In this document: one piece after another, positions 38,601 to 51,500 of the stretch
Layout: each line of letters begins with the position of its first letter
How positions within the stretch are numbered: position 1 is the stretch's first letter
Source: Ptiloglossa arizonensis
Taxonomy: Eukaryota; Arthropoda; Insecta; Hymenoptera; Colletidae
Length of the DNA: 64,000 nt
Reading direction: 5' to 3'
Assembly (NCBI RefSeq): GCF_051014685.1
Contig: NW_027478462.1
Span: 744,001 to 808,000, forward strand
Translations under genes and position numbers: made by a program
The notes under the pieces: generated by a model
Seen by the model: only the letters and a program-made list of their open reading frames with translations
Databases searched by the model: none
What the model was told of the DNA's origin: nothing

Positions 38601-41560
38601 TTGAGTCTCTCAAGCGTTTCTTATCTCCAAACTGCCATATCTCGCGAACGGATTGATCAATCCGCAAAATTTCTGTTGCATCTGAAAGTAGAAACTAGCC
38701 CGATCACAACGGTATGCGCACTTTTCCCCTAGGCCGTTCTGGTTATTCGTTTCGAGCATCAGAACTGCGCAAATTTTGAGTTTCTCAAGCGTTTCTTACA
38801 TCCAAACTGCCATATCTCGCAAACGGATTGACCAATCCGCAAAATTTCAGTTGCATCTGAAAGTAGAAACTCGCCCGATCACAACGGTATGCGCACTTTT
38901 CCCCTAGGCCGTTCTAGTTATTCGTTACAAGCATCAGAACTGCGCAAATTTTGAGTTTCTCAAGCGTTTCTTACCTCCAAACTGCCATATCTCGCGAACG
39001 GATTGACCAATCCGGAAAATTTCTGTTGCATCTGAAAGTAGAGACTCGCCCGATTACAACGGTATGTGTAGTTTTCCCCTAGGCCGTTCCAGTTATTCGT
39101 TTCGAGCATCAGAACTGCGAAAATTTTGAATTTCTCAAGCGTTTCTTACATCCAAACTGCCATATCTCGCGAACGGATCGACCAATCCGCAAAATTTCTG
39201 TTGCATCTGCAAGTAGAAACTCCCCCGATTACAACGGTGTGCGTGCTTTTCCCCTAGGCCGTTCTAGTTATTCGTTTCGAGCATCAGAACGGCGAAAATT
39301 TTGTGTTTCTCAAGCGTTTCTTACCTCCAAATGGCCATATCTCGCGAACGGATTGACCAATCCGCATGATTTCTGTTGCATCTGAAAGTAGAAACTCGCC
39401 CGATTACAACGGTATGCGTACTTTTCCCCTAGGCCGTTCTAGTTATTCGTTTCGAGCATCAGAACGGCGAAAATTTTGTGTTTCTCAAGCGTTTATTACC
39501 TCCAAATGGCCATATCTCGCGAACGGATTGACCAATCCGCATGATTTCTGTTGCATCTGAAAGTAGAAACTCGCCCGATTACAACGGTATGCGCACTTTT
39601 CCACTAGGCAGTTCTAGTTATTCGTTTCGAGCATCAGAACTGCGAAAATTTTGAGTTTCTCAAGCGTGTCTTACCTCCAAACTGCCATATCTCGCGAACG
39701 GATTGACCAATCCGCAAAATTTCTGTTGCTTCTGAAAGTAGAAACTCGCCCGATTACAACGGTATGCGCACTTTTCCCCTAGGCCGTACTAGTTATGCGT
39801 TTCGAGCATCAGAACTGCGAAAATTTTGAGTTTCTCAAGCGTTTCTTACATCCAAACTGCCATATCTCGCGAACGGATTGACCGATCCGCAAAATTTCTG
39901 TTGCATCTGAAAGTAGAAACTCGCCCGATTACAACGGTATGCGTACTTTTCCCCTAGGCCGTTCTAGTTATTCGTTTCGAGCATCAGAACGGCGAAAATT
40001 TTGTGTTTCTCAAGCGTTTCTTACCTCCAAATGGCCATATCTCGCGAACGGATTGACCAATCCGCATGACTTCTGTTGCATCTGAAAGTAGAAACTCGCC
40101 CGATTACAACGGTATGCGTACTTTTCCCCTAGGCCGTTCTAGTTATTCGTTTCGAGCATCAGAACGGCGAAAATTTTGTGTTTCTCAAGCGTTTCTTACC
40201 TCCAAATGGCCATATCTCGCGAACGGATTGACCAATCCGCATGATTTCTGCTGCATCTGAAAGTAGAAACTCGCCCGATTACAACGGTATGCGTATTTTT
40301 CCCCTAGGCCGTTCTAGTTATTCGTTTCGAGCATCAGAACGGCGAAAATTTTGTGTTTCTCAAGCGTTTATTACCTCCAAATGGCCATATCTCGCGAACG
40401 GATTGACCAATCCGCATGATTTCTGTTGCATCTGAAAGTAGAAACTCGCCCGATTACAACGGTATGCGCACTTTTCCACTAGGCAGTTCTAGTTATTCGT
40501 TTCGAGCATCAGAACTGCGAAAATTTTGAGTTTCTCAAGCGTGTCTTACCTCCAAACTGCCATATCTCGCGAACGGATTGACCAATCCGCAAAATTTCTG
40601 TTGCTTCTGAAAGTAGAAACTCGCCCGATTACAACGGTATGCGCACTTTTCCCCTAGGCCGTACTAGTTATGCGTTTCGAGCATCAGAACTGCGAAAATT
40701 TTGAGTTTCTCAAGCGTTTCTTACAGCCAAACGGCAATATCTCGCGAACGGATTGACCAATCCGCATGATTTCTGTTGCATCTGAAATTAGAAACTCGCC
40801 CGATTACAACGGTGTGCGCACTTTTCCCCTAGGCCGTTCCAGTCATTCGTTTCGAGCATCAGAGCTGCGAAAATTTTGAGTCTCTCAAGCGTTTCTTATC
40901 TCCAAACTGCCATATCTCGCGAACGGATTGATCAATCCGCAAAATTTCTGTTGCATCTGAAAGTAGAAACTAGCCCGATCACAACGGTATGCGCACTTTT
41001 CCCCTAGGCCGTTCTGGTTATTCGTTTCGAGCATCAGAACTGCGCAAATTTTGAGTTTCTCAAGCGTTTCTTACATCCAAACTGCCATATCTCGCAAACG
41101 GATTGACCAATCCGCAAAATTTCAGTTGCATCTGAAAGTAGAAACTCGCCCGATCACAACGGTATGCGCACTTTTCCCCTAGGCCGTTCTAGTTATTCGT
41201 TACAAGCATCAGAACTGCGCAAATTTTGAGTTTCTCAAGCGTTTCTTACCTCCAAACTGCCATATCTCGCGAACGGATTGACCAATCCGGAAAATTTCTG
41301 TTGCATCTGAAAGTAGAGACTCGCCCGATTACAACGGTATGTGTAGTTTTCCCCTAGGCCGTTCCAGTTATTCGTTTCGAGCATCAGAACTGCGAAAATT
41401 TTGAATTTCTCAAGCGTTTCTTACATCCAAACTGCCATATCTCGCGAACGGATCGACCAATCCGCAAAATTTCTGTTGCATCTGCAAGTAGAAACTCCCC
41501 CGATTACAACGGTGTGCGTGCTTTTCCCCTAGGCCGTTCTAGTTATTCGTTTCGAGCATC
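35601..41560. repeat. Zone D: 15-monomer (2,625-bp) higher-order repeat
   Basis: Bases 36,030-38,095 match 38,655-40,720 at an offset of 2,625 bp. A third, partial copy (40,765-41,560) matches 38,490-39,285 at 2,275 bp, so two monomers fewer. Tags include GAAACTAGCCCGATCAC (36,066, 38,691, 40,966), GTTACAAGCATC, ACTCCCCCG, GCGTGTCTTACC and GTTTATTACC. The stretch 35,600-36,030 matches 37,000-37,430 at 1,400 bp. The zone is rich in CATGATTT monomers. There is no coding content. Confidence 0.85.
36640..38440. repeat. Nested tandem five-monomer (875-bp) unit
   Basis: Bases 36,640-37,565 match 37,515-38,440 at an offset of 875 bp, inside the 15-monomer unit. Shared tags are GTTTATTACC (36,866 and 37,741), CCACTAGGCAG, GCGTGTCTTACC (37,039 and 37,914) and GTACTAGTTATGCG. 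The nested 5-mer pair is present again, slightly shortened, in the next 2,625-bp copy. Confidence 0.85.
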
Positions 41561-44500
41561 AGAACTGCGAAAATTTTGAGTTTCTCAAGCGTTCCTTACC
41601 TCCAAACTGCCATATCTCGCGAACGGATTGACCAATCCGCAAAATCTCTGTTGCATCTGAAAGTAGAGTCTCGCCCGATTACAACGGTGGGAGTAGTTTT
41701 CCCCTAGGCCGTTCCAGTTATTCGTTTTGATCATCAGAACTGCGCAAATTTTGAGTTTCTCAAGCGTTTCTTACATCCAAACTGCCATATCTCGCAAACG
41801 GATTGACCAATCCGCAAAATTTCAGTTGCATCTGAAAGTAGAAACTCGCCCGATCACAACGGTATGCGCACTTTTCCCCTCGGCCGTTCTAGTTATTCGT
41901 TTCAAGCATAAGAACTGCGCAAATTTTGAGTTTCTCAAGCGTTTCTTACTTCCAAACTGCCATATCTCGCGAACGGATTGACCAATCCGGAAAATTTCTG
42001 TTGCATCTGAAAGTAGAGACTCGCCCGATTACAACGGTATGTGTAGTTTTCCCCTAGGCCGTTCCAGTTATTCGTTTCGAGCATCAGAACTGCGAAAATT
42101 TTGAATTTCTCAAGCGTTTCTTACATCCAAACTGCCATATCTCGCGAACGGATCGACCAATCCGCAAAATTTCTGTTGCATCTGCAAGTAGAAACTCCCC
42201 CGATTACAACGGTATGCGTGCTTTTCCCCTAGGCCGTTCCAGTTATTCATTTCGAGCATCAGAACTGCGCAAATTTTGAGTTTCTCAAGCGTTTCTTACC
42301 TCCAAACTGCCATATCTCGCGAACGGATTGACCAATACGCATGATTTCCGTTGCATCTGAAAGTAGAAACTCGCCCGATTACAACGGTATGCGCACTTTT
42401 CCCCTAGGCCGTTCTAGTTATTCGTTTCGAGCATCAGAACTGCGCAAATTTTGAGTTTCTCAAGCGTTTCTTACATCCAAACGGCCATATCTCGCGAACG
42501 GATTGACCAATCCGCATGATTTCTGTTGCATCTGAAAGTAGAAACTCGCCCGATTACAACGGTATGCGTGCTTTTCCCCTAGGCTGTTCTAGTTATTCGT
42601 TTCGAGCATCAGAACGGCGAAAATTTTGTGTTTCTCAAGCGTTTCTTACCTCCAAATGGCCATATCTCGCGAACGGATTGACCAATCCGCATGATTTCTG
42701 TTGCATCTGAAAGTAGAAACTCGCCCGATTACAACGGTATGCGCACTTTTCCACTAGGCAGTTCTAGTTATTCGTTTCGAGCATCAGAACTGCGAAAATT
42801 TTGAGTTTCTCAAGCGTTTCTTACCTCCAAACTGCCATATCTCGCGAACGGATTGATCATTCCGCAAATTTTCTGTTGCATCTGAAAGTAGAAACTCGCC
42901 CGATTACAACGGTAGGTGTAGTTTTCCCCTAGGCCGTTCCAGTTATTCATTTCGAGCATCAGAACTGCGCAAATTTTGAGTTTCTCAAGCGTTTCTTACA
43001 TCCAAACGGCCATATCTCGCGAACGGATTGACCAATCCGCATGATTTCCGTTGCATCTGAAAGTAGAAACTCGCCCGATTACAACGGTATGCGCACTTTT
43101 CCCCTAGGCCGTTCTAGTTATTCGTTTCGAGCATCAGAACTGCGAAAATTTTGAGTTTCTCAAGCGTTTCTTACATCCAAACGGCCATATCTCGCGAACG
43201 GATTGACCAATCCGCATGATTTCCGTTGCATCTGAAAGTAGAAACTCGCCCGATTACAACGGTATGCGCACTTTTCCCCTAGGCCGTTCTAGTTATTCGT
43301 TTCGAGCATCAGAACTGCGCAAATTTTGAGTTTCTCAAGCGTTTCTTACATCCAAACGGCCATATCTCGCGAACGGATTGACCAATACGCATGATTTCCG
43401 TTGCATCTGAAAGCAGAGACTCGCCCGATTACAACGGTGTGTGTGGTTTTCCCCTAGGCCGTTCTAGTTATTCGTTTCGAGCATGAGAACTGCGAAAATT
43501 TTGAGTTTCTCAAGCGATTCTTACTTCCAAACTGCCATATCTCGCGAACGGATCGACCAATCCGCAAAATTTCTGTTGCATTTGCAAGTAGAAACTCGCC
43601 CGATTACAACGGTATGCGTACTTTTCCCCTAGGCCGCTCTAGTTATTCGTTTCGAGCGTCAGAGCTGCGAAAATTTTGAGTCTCTCAAGCGTTTCTTATC
43701 TCCAAACTGCCATATCTCGCGAACGGATTGATCAATCCGCAAAATTTCTGTTGCATCTGAAAGTAGAAACTAGCCCGATCACAACGGTATGCGCACTTTT
43801 CCCCTAGGCCGTTCTGGTTATTCGTTTCGAGCATCAGAACTGCGCAAATTTTGAGTTTCTCAAGCGTTTCTTACATCCAAACTGCCATATCTCGCAAACG
43901 GATTGACCAATCCGCAAAATTTCAGTTGCATCTGAAAGTAGAAACTCGCCCGATCACAACGGTATGCGCACTTTTCCCCTAGGCCGTTCTAGTTATTCGT
44001 TACAAGCATCAGAACTGCGCAAATTTTGAGTTTCTCAAGCGTTTCTTACCTCCAAACTGCCATATCTCGCGAACGGATTGACCAATCCGGAAAATTTCTG
44101 TTGCATCTGAAAGTAGAGACTCGCCCGATTACAACGGTATGTGTAGTTTTCCCCTAGGCCGTTCCAGTTATTCGTTTCGAGCATCAGAACTGCGAAAATT
44201 TTGAATTTCTCAAGCGTTTCTTACATCCAAACTGCCATATCTCGCGAACGGATCGACCAATCCGCAAAATTTCTGTTGCATCTACAAGTAGAAACTCCCC
44301 CGATTACAACGGTGTGCGTGCTTTTCCCCTAGGCCGTTCTAGTTATTCGTTTCGAGCATCAGAACTGCGAAAATTTTGAGTTTCTCAAGCGTTCCTTACC
44401 TCCAAACTGCCATATCTCGCGAACGGATTGACCAATCCGCAAAATCTCTGTTGCATCTGAAAGTAGAGTCTCGCCCGATTACAACGGTGTGAGTAGTTTT

Positions 44501-44900
44501 CCCCTAGGCCGTTCCAGTTATTCGTTTCGAGCATCAGAACTGCGCAAATTTTGAGTTTCTCAAGCGTTTCTTACATCCAAACTGCCATATCTCGCAAACG
44601 GATTGACCAATCCGCAAAATTTCAGTTGCATCTGAAAGTAGAAACTCGCCCGATCACAACGGTATGCGCACTTTTCCCCTAGGCCGTTCTAGTTATTCGT
44701 TTCAAGCATAAGAACTGCGCAAATTTTGAGTTTCTCAAGCGTTTCTTACTTCCAAACTGCCATATCTCGCGAACGGATTGACCAATCCGGAAAATTTCTG
44801 TTGCATCTGAAAGTAGAGACTCGCCCGATTACAACGGTATGTGTAGTTTTCCCCTAGGCCGTTCCAGTTATTCGTTTCGAGCATCAGAACTGCGAAAATT
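40850..44900. repeat. Sixteen-monomer (2,800-bp) offset duplication
   Basis: Bases 40,850-42,100 match 43,650-44,900 at an offset of 2,800 bp, starting with AGAGCTGCG and GAGTCTCTCAAG and running through GAAACTAGCCCG, GTTACAAGC, ACTCCCCCG and GCGTTCCTTACC. Differences include GTGGGAGTAG against GTGTGAGTAG and TTTTGATCATC against TTTCGAGCATC near 41,728. The match ends where GAATTTCTC meets GAGTTTCTC. Confidence 0.8.
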
Positions 44901-47900
44901 TTGAGTTTCTCAAGCGTTCCTTACCTCCAAACTGCCATATCTCGCGAACGGATTGACCAATCCGCAAAATCTCTGTTGCATCTGAAAGTAGAGTCTCGCC
45001 CGATTACAACGGTGTGAGTAGTTTTCCCCTAGGCCGTTCTAGTTATTCGTTTCGAGCATCAGAACTGCGAAAATTTTGAGTTTCTCAAGCGTTTCTTATC
45101 TCCAAATGGCCATATCTCGCGAACGGATTGACCAATCCGCATGATTTCTGTTGCATCTGAAAGTAGAAACTCGCCCGATTACAACGGTATGCGTACTTTT
45201 CCTCTAGGCCATTCTAGTTATTCGTTTCGAGCATCAGAACGGCGAAAATTTTGTGTTTCTCAAGCGTTTCTTACCTCCAAACTGCCATATCTCGCGAACG
45301 GATTGACCAATACGCATGATTTCCGTTGCATCTGAAAGTAGAAACTCGCCCGATTACAACGGTATGCGCACTTTTCCCCTAGGCCGTTCTAGTTATTCGT
45401 TTCGAGCATCAGAACTGCGCAAATTTTGAGTTTCTCAAGCGTTTCTTACATCCAAACGGCCATATCTCGCGAACGGATTGACCAATCCGCATGATTTCTG
45501 TTGCATCTGAAAGTAGAAACTCGCCCGATTACAACGGTATGCGTGCTTTTCCCCTAGGCTGTTCTAGTTATTCGTTTCGAGCATCAGAACGGCGAAAATT
45601 TTGTGTTTCTCAAGCGTTTCTTACCTCCAAATGGCCATATCTCGCGAACGGATTGACCAATCCGCATGATTTCTGTTGCATCTGAAAGTAGAAACTCGCC
45701 CGATTACAACGGTATGCGCACTTTTCCACTAGGCAGTTCTAGTTATTCGTTTCGAGCATCAGAACTGCGAAAATTTTGAGTTTCTCAAGCGTTTCTTACC
45801 TCCAAACTGCCATATCTCGCGAACGGATTGATCATTCCGCAAATTTTCTGTTGCATCTGAAAGTAGAAACTCGCCCGATTACAACGGTAGGTGTAGTTTT
45901 CCCCTAGGCCGTTCTAGTTATTCGTTTCGAGCATCAGAACTGCGCAAATTTTGAGTTTCTCAAGCGTTTCTTACATCCAAACGGCCATATCTCGCGAACG
46001 GATTGACCAATACGCATGATTTCCGTTGCATCTGAAAGCAGAGACTCGCCCGATTACAACGGTGTGTGTGGTTTTCCCCTAGGCCGTTCTAGTTATTCGT
46101 TTCGAGCATGAGAACTGCGAAAATTTTGAGTTTCTCAAGCGATTCTTACTTCCAAACTGCCATATCTCGCGAACGGATCGACCAATCCGTAAAATTTCTG
46201 TTGCATTTGCAAGTAGAAACTCGCCCGATTACAACGGTATGCGTACTTTTCCCCTAGGCCGCTCTAGTTATTCGTTTCGAGCATCAGAACTGCGAAAATT
46301 TTGAGTTTCTCAAGCGTTTCTTACCTCCAAACTGCCATATCTCTCGAACGGATTGACCAATCCGCAAAATTTCTGTTGCATCTAAAAGTAGAGACTCGCC
46401 CGATTACAACGGTATGTGTAGTTTTCCCCTAGGCCGTTCCAGTTATTCGTTTCGAGCCACAGAACTGCGAAAATTTTGAGTTTCTCAAGCGTTTCTTACA
46501 TCCAAACTGCCATATCTCGCGAACGGATTGACCGATCCGCAAAATTTCTGTTGCATCTGAAAGTAGAAACTCGCCAGATTACAACGGTATGCGCACTTTT
46601 CTCCTAGGCCGTTCTAGTTATTCGTTTCGAGCATCAGAACTGCGCAAATTTTGAGTTTCTCAAGCGTTTCGTACCTCCAAACTGCCAAATCTCGCGAACG
46701 GATTGACCAATCCGCAAAATTTCTGTTGCATCTGAAAGTAGAAACTCGCCCGATTACAACGGTATGGGTACTTTTCCCCAAGGCCGTCCTAGTTACTCGT
46801 TTCGAGCATCAGAACTGCGAAAATTTTGAGCTTCTCAAGCGTTTCTTATCTCCAAACTGCCATATCTCGCGAACGGATTGATCATTCCGAAAATTTTCTG
46901 TTGCATCTGAAAGTAGAAACTCGCCCGATTACAACGGTAGGTGTAGTTTTCCCCTAGGCCGTTCCAGTTATTCATTTCGAGCATCAGAACTGCGCAAATT
47001 TTGAGTTTCTGAAGCGTTTCTTACATACAAACTGCCATATCTCGCGAAAGGATCGTCCGATCCGCAAAATTTCTGTTGCATCTGAAAATAGAAACTAGCC
47101 CGATCACAACGGTATGCGCACTTTTCCCCTAGGCCGTTCTAGTTATTCGTTTCGAGCATCAGAACTGCGCAAATTTTGAGTTTCTCAAGCGTTTCTTACC
47201 TCCAAACTGCCATATCTCGCGAACGGATTGACCAATCCGGAAAATTTCTGTTGCATCTGAAAGTAGAGACTCGCCCGATTACAACGGTATGTGTAGTTTT
47301 CCCCTAGGCCGTTCCAGTTACTCGTTTCGAGCATCAGAACTGCGAAAATTTTGAATTTCTCAATCGTTTCTTACATCCAAACTGCCATATCTCGCGAACG
47401 GATCGACCAATCCGCAAAGTTTCTGTTGCATCTGCAAGTAGAAACTCGCCCGATTACAACGGTATGCGTACTTTTCCCCTAGGCCGTTCTAGTTATTCGT
47501 TTCGAGCATGAGAACTGCGAAAATTTTGAGTTTCTCAAGCGATTCTTACTTCCAAACTGCCATATCTCGCGAACGGATCGACCAATCCGCAAAATTTCTG
47601 TTGCATTTGCAAGTAGAAACTCGCCCGATTACAACGGTATGCGTACTTTTCCCCTAGGCCGCTCTAGTTATTCGTTTCGAGCATCAGAACTGCGAAAATT
47701 TTGAGTTTCTCAAGCGTTTCTTACCTCCAAACTGCCATATCTCGCGAACGGATTGACCAATACGCATGATTTCCGTTGCATCTGAAAGCAGAGACTCGCC
47801 CGATTACAACGGTGTGTGTGGTTTTCCCCTAGGCCGTTCTAGTTATTCGTTTCGAGCATGAGAACTGCGAAAATTTTGAGTTTCTCAAGCGATTCTTACT

Positions 47901-48515
47901 TCCAAACTGCCATATCTCGCGAACGGATCGACCAATCCGCAAAATTTCTGTTGCATTTGCAAGTAGAAACTCGCCCGATTACAACGGTATGCGTGCTTTT
48001 CCCCTAGGCCATTCTAGTTATTCGTTTCGAACATCAGAACTGCGAAAATTTTGAGTTTCTCAAGCGTTCCTTACCTCCAAACTGCCATATCTCGCGAACG
48101 GATTGACCAATCCGCAAAATCTCTGTTGCATCTGAAAGTAGAGTCTCGCCCGATTACAACGGTGTGAGTAGTTTTCCCCTAGGCCGTTCTAGTTATTCGT
48201 TTCGAGCATCAGAACTGCGCAAATTTTGAGTTTCTCAAGCGTTTCTTACATCCAAACTGCCATATCTCGCAAACGGATTGACCAATCCGCAAAATTTCAG
48301 TTGCATCTGAAAGTAGAAACTCGCCCGATCACAACGGTATGCGCACTTTTCCCCTAGGCCGTTCTAGTTATTCGTTTCAAGCATAAGAACTGCGCAAATT
48401 TTGAGTTTCTCAAGCGTTTCTTACTTCCAAACTGCCATATCTCGCGAACGGATTGACCAATCCGGAAAATTTCTGTTGCATCTGAAAGTAGAGACTCGCC
48501 CGATTACAACGGTAT

Positions 48516-51500
48516 GTGTAGTTTTCCCCTAGGCCGTTCCAGTTATTCGTTTCGAGCATCAGAACTGCGAAAATTTTGAATTTCTCAAGCGTTTCTTACA
48601 TCCAAACTGCCATATCTCGCGAACGGATCGACCAATCCGCAAAATTTCTGTTGCATCTGCAAGTAGAAACTCCCCCGATTACAACGGTATGCGTGCTTTT
48701 CCCCTAGGCCGTTCTAGTTATTCGTTTCGAGCATCAGAACTGCGAAAATTTTGAGTTTCTCAAGCGTTTCTTATCTCCAAATGGCCATATCTCGCGAACG
48801 GATTGACCAATCCGCATGACTTCTGTTGCATCTGAAAGTAGAAACTCGCCCGATTACAACGGTATGCGTACTTTTCCCCTAGGCCATTCTAGTTATTCGT
48901 TTCGAGCATCAGAACGGCGAAAATTTTGTGTTTCTCAAGCGTTTCTTACCTCCAAACTGCCATATCTCGCGAACGGATTGACCAATACGCATGATTTCCG
49001 TTGCATCTGAAAGTAGAAACTCGCCCGATTACAACGGTATGCGCACTTTTCCCCTAGGCCGTTCTAGTTATTCGTTTCGAGCATCAGAACTGCGCAAATT
49101 TTGAGTTTCTCAAGCGTTTCTTACATCCAAACGGCCATATCTCGCGAACGGATTGACCAATCCGCATGATTTCTGTTGCATCTGAAAGTAGAAACTCGCC
49201 CGATTACAACGGTATGCGTGCTTTTCCCCTAGGCTGTTCTAGTTATTCGTTTCGAGCATCAGAACGGCGAAAATTTTGTGTTTCTCAAGCGTTTCTTACC
49301 TCCAAATGGCCATATCTCGCGAACGGATTGACCAATCCGCATGATTTCTGTTGCATCTGAAAGTAGAAACTCGCCCGATTACAACGGTATGCGCACTTTT
49401 CCACTAGGCAGTTCTAGTTATTCGTTTCGAGCATCAGAACTGCGAAAATTTTGAGTTTCTCAAGCGTTTCTTACCTCCAAACTGCCATATCTCGCGAACG
49501 GATTGATCATTCCGCAAATTTTCTGTTGCATCTGAAAGTAGAAACTCGCCCGATTACAACGGTAGGTGTAGTTTTCCCCTAGGCCGTTCCAGTTATTCAT
49601 TTCGAGCATCAGAACTGCGCAAATTTTGAGTTTCTCAAGCGTTTCTTACATCCAAACGGCCATATCTCGCGAACGGATTGACCAATCCGCATGATTTCCG
49701 TTGCATCTGAAAGTAGAAACTCGCCCGATTACAACGGTATGCGCACTTTTCCCCTAGGCCGTTCTAGTTATTCGTTTCGAGCATCAGAACTGCGCAAATT
49801 TTGAGTTTCTCAAGCGTTTCTTACCTCCAAACTGCCATATCTCGCGAACGGATTGACCAATCCGCATGATTTCCGTTGCATCTGAAAGTAGAAACTCGCC
49901 CGATTACAACGGTATGCGCACTTTTCCCCTAGGCCGTTCTAGTTATTCGTTTCGAGCATCAGAACTGCGCAAATTTTGAGTTTCTCAAGCGTTTCTTACC
50001 TCCAAACTGCCATATCTCGCGAACGGATTGACCAATCCGCAAAATCTCTGTTGCATCTGAAAGTAGAGACTCGCCCCATTACAACGGTATGCGCACTTTT
50101 CCACTAGGCAGTTCTAGTTATTCGTTTCGAGCATCAGAACTGCGAAAATTTTGAGTTTCTCAAGCGTTTCTTACATCCAAACGGCCATATCTCGCGAACG
50201 GATTGACCAATCTGCATGATTTCTGTTGCATCTGAAAGTAGAAACTCGCCCGATTACAACGGTATGCGCACTTTTCCACTAGGCAGTTCTAGTTATTCGT
50301 TTCGAGCATCAGAACTGCGAAAATTTTGAGTTTCTCAAGCGTTTCTTACATCCAAACGGCCATATCTCGCGAACGGATTGACCAATCCGCATGATTTCCG
50401 TTGCATCTGAAAGTAGAAACTCGCCCGATTACAACGGTATGCGCACTTTTCCCCTAGGCCGTTCTAGTTATTCGTTTCGAGCATCAGAACTGCGCAAATT
50501 TTGAGTTTCTCAAGCGTTTCTTACCTCCAAACTGCCATATCTCGCGAACGGATTGACCAATCCGCAAAATCTCTGTTGCATCTGAAAGTAGAGACTCGCC
50601 CCATTACAACGGTATGCGCACTTTTCCACTAGGCAGTTCTAGTTATTCGTTTCGAGCATCAGAACTGCGAAAATTTTGAGTTTCTCAAGCGTTTCTTACA
50701 TCCAAACGGCCATATCTCGCGAACGGATTGACCAATCTGCATGATTTCTGTTGCATCTGAAAGTAGAAACTCGCCCGATTACAACGGTATGCGCACTTTT
50801 CCACTAGGCAGTTCTAGTTATTCGTTTCGAGCATCAGAACTGCGAAAATTTTGAGTTTCTCAAGCGTTTCTTACATCCAAACGGCCATATCTCGCGAACG
50901 GATTGACCAATCCGCATGATTTCCGTTGCATCTGAAAGTAGAAACTCGCCCGATTACAACGGTATGCGCACTTTTCCCCTAGGCCGTACTAGTTATTCGT
51001 TTCGAGCATCAGAACTGCGCAAATTTTGAGTTTCTCAAGCGTTTCGTACCTCCAAACTGCCAAATCTCGCGAACGGATTGACCAATCCGCAAAATTTCTG
51101 TTGCATCTGAAAGTAGAAACTCGCCCGATTACAACGGTATGGGTACTTTTCCCCTAGGCCGTCCTAGTTACTCGTTTCGAGCATCAGAACTGCGAAAATT
51201 TTGAGCTTCTCAAGCGTTTCTTATCTCCAAACTGCCATATCTCGCGAACGGATTGATCATTCCGAAAATTTTCTGTTGCATCTGAAAGTAGAAACTCGCC
51301 CGATTACAACGGTAGGTGTAGTTTTCCCCTAGGCCGTTCCAGTTATTCGTTTCGAGCATCAGAACTGCGAAAATTTTGAATTTCTCAAGCGTTTCTTACA
51401 TCCAAACTGCCATATCTCGCGAACGGATCGACCAATCCGCAAAATTTCTGTTGCATCTGCAAGTAGAAACTCCCCCGATTACAACGGTATGCGTGCTTTT

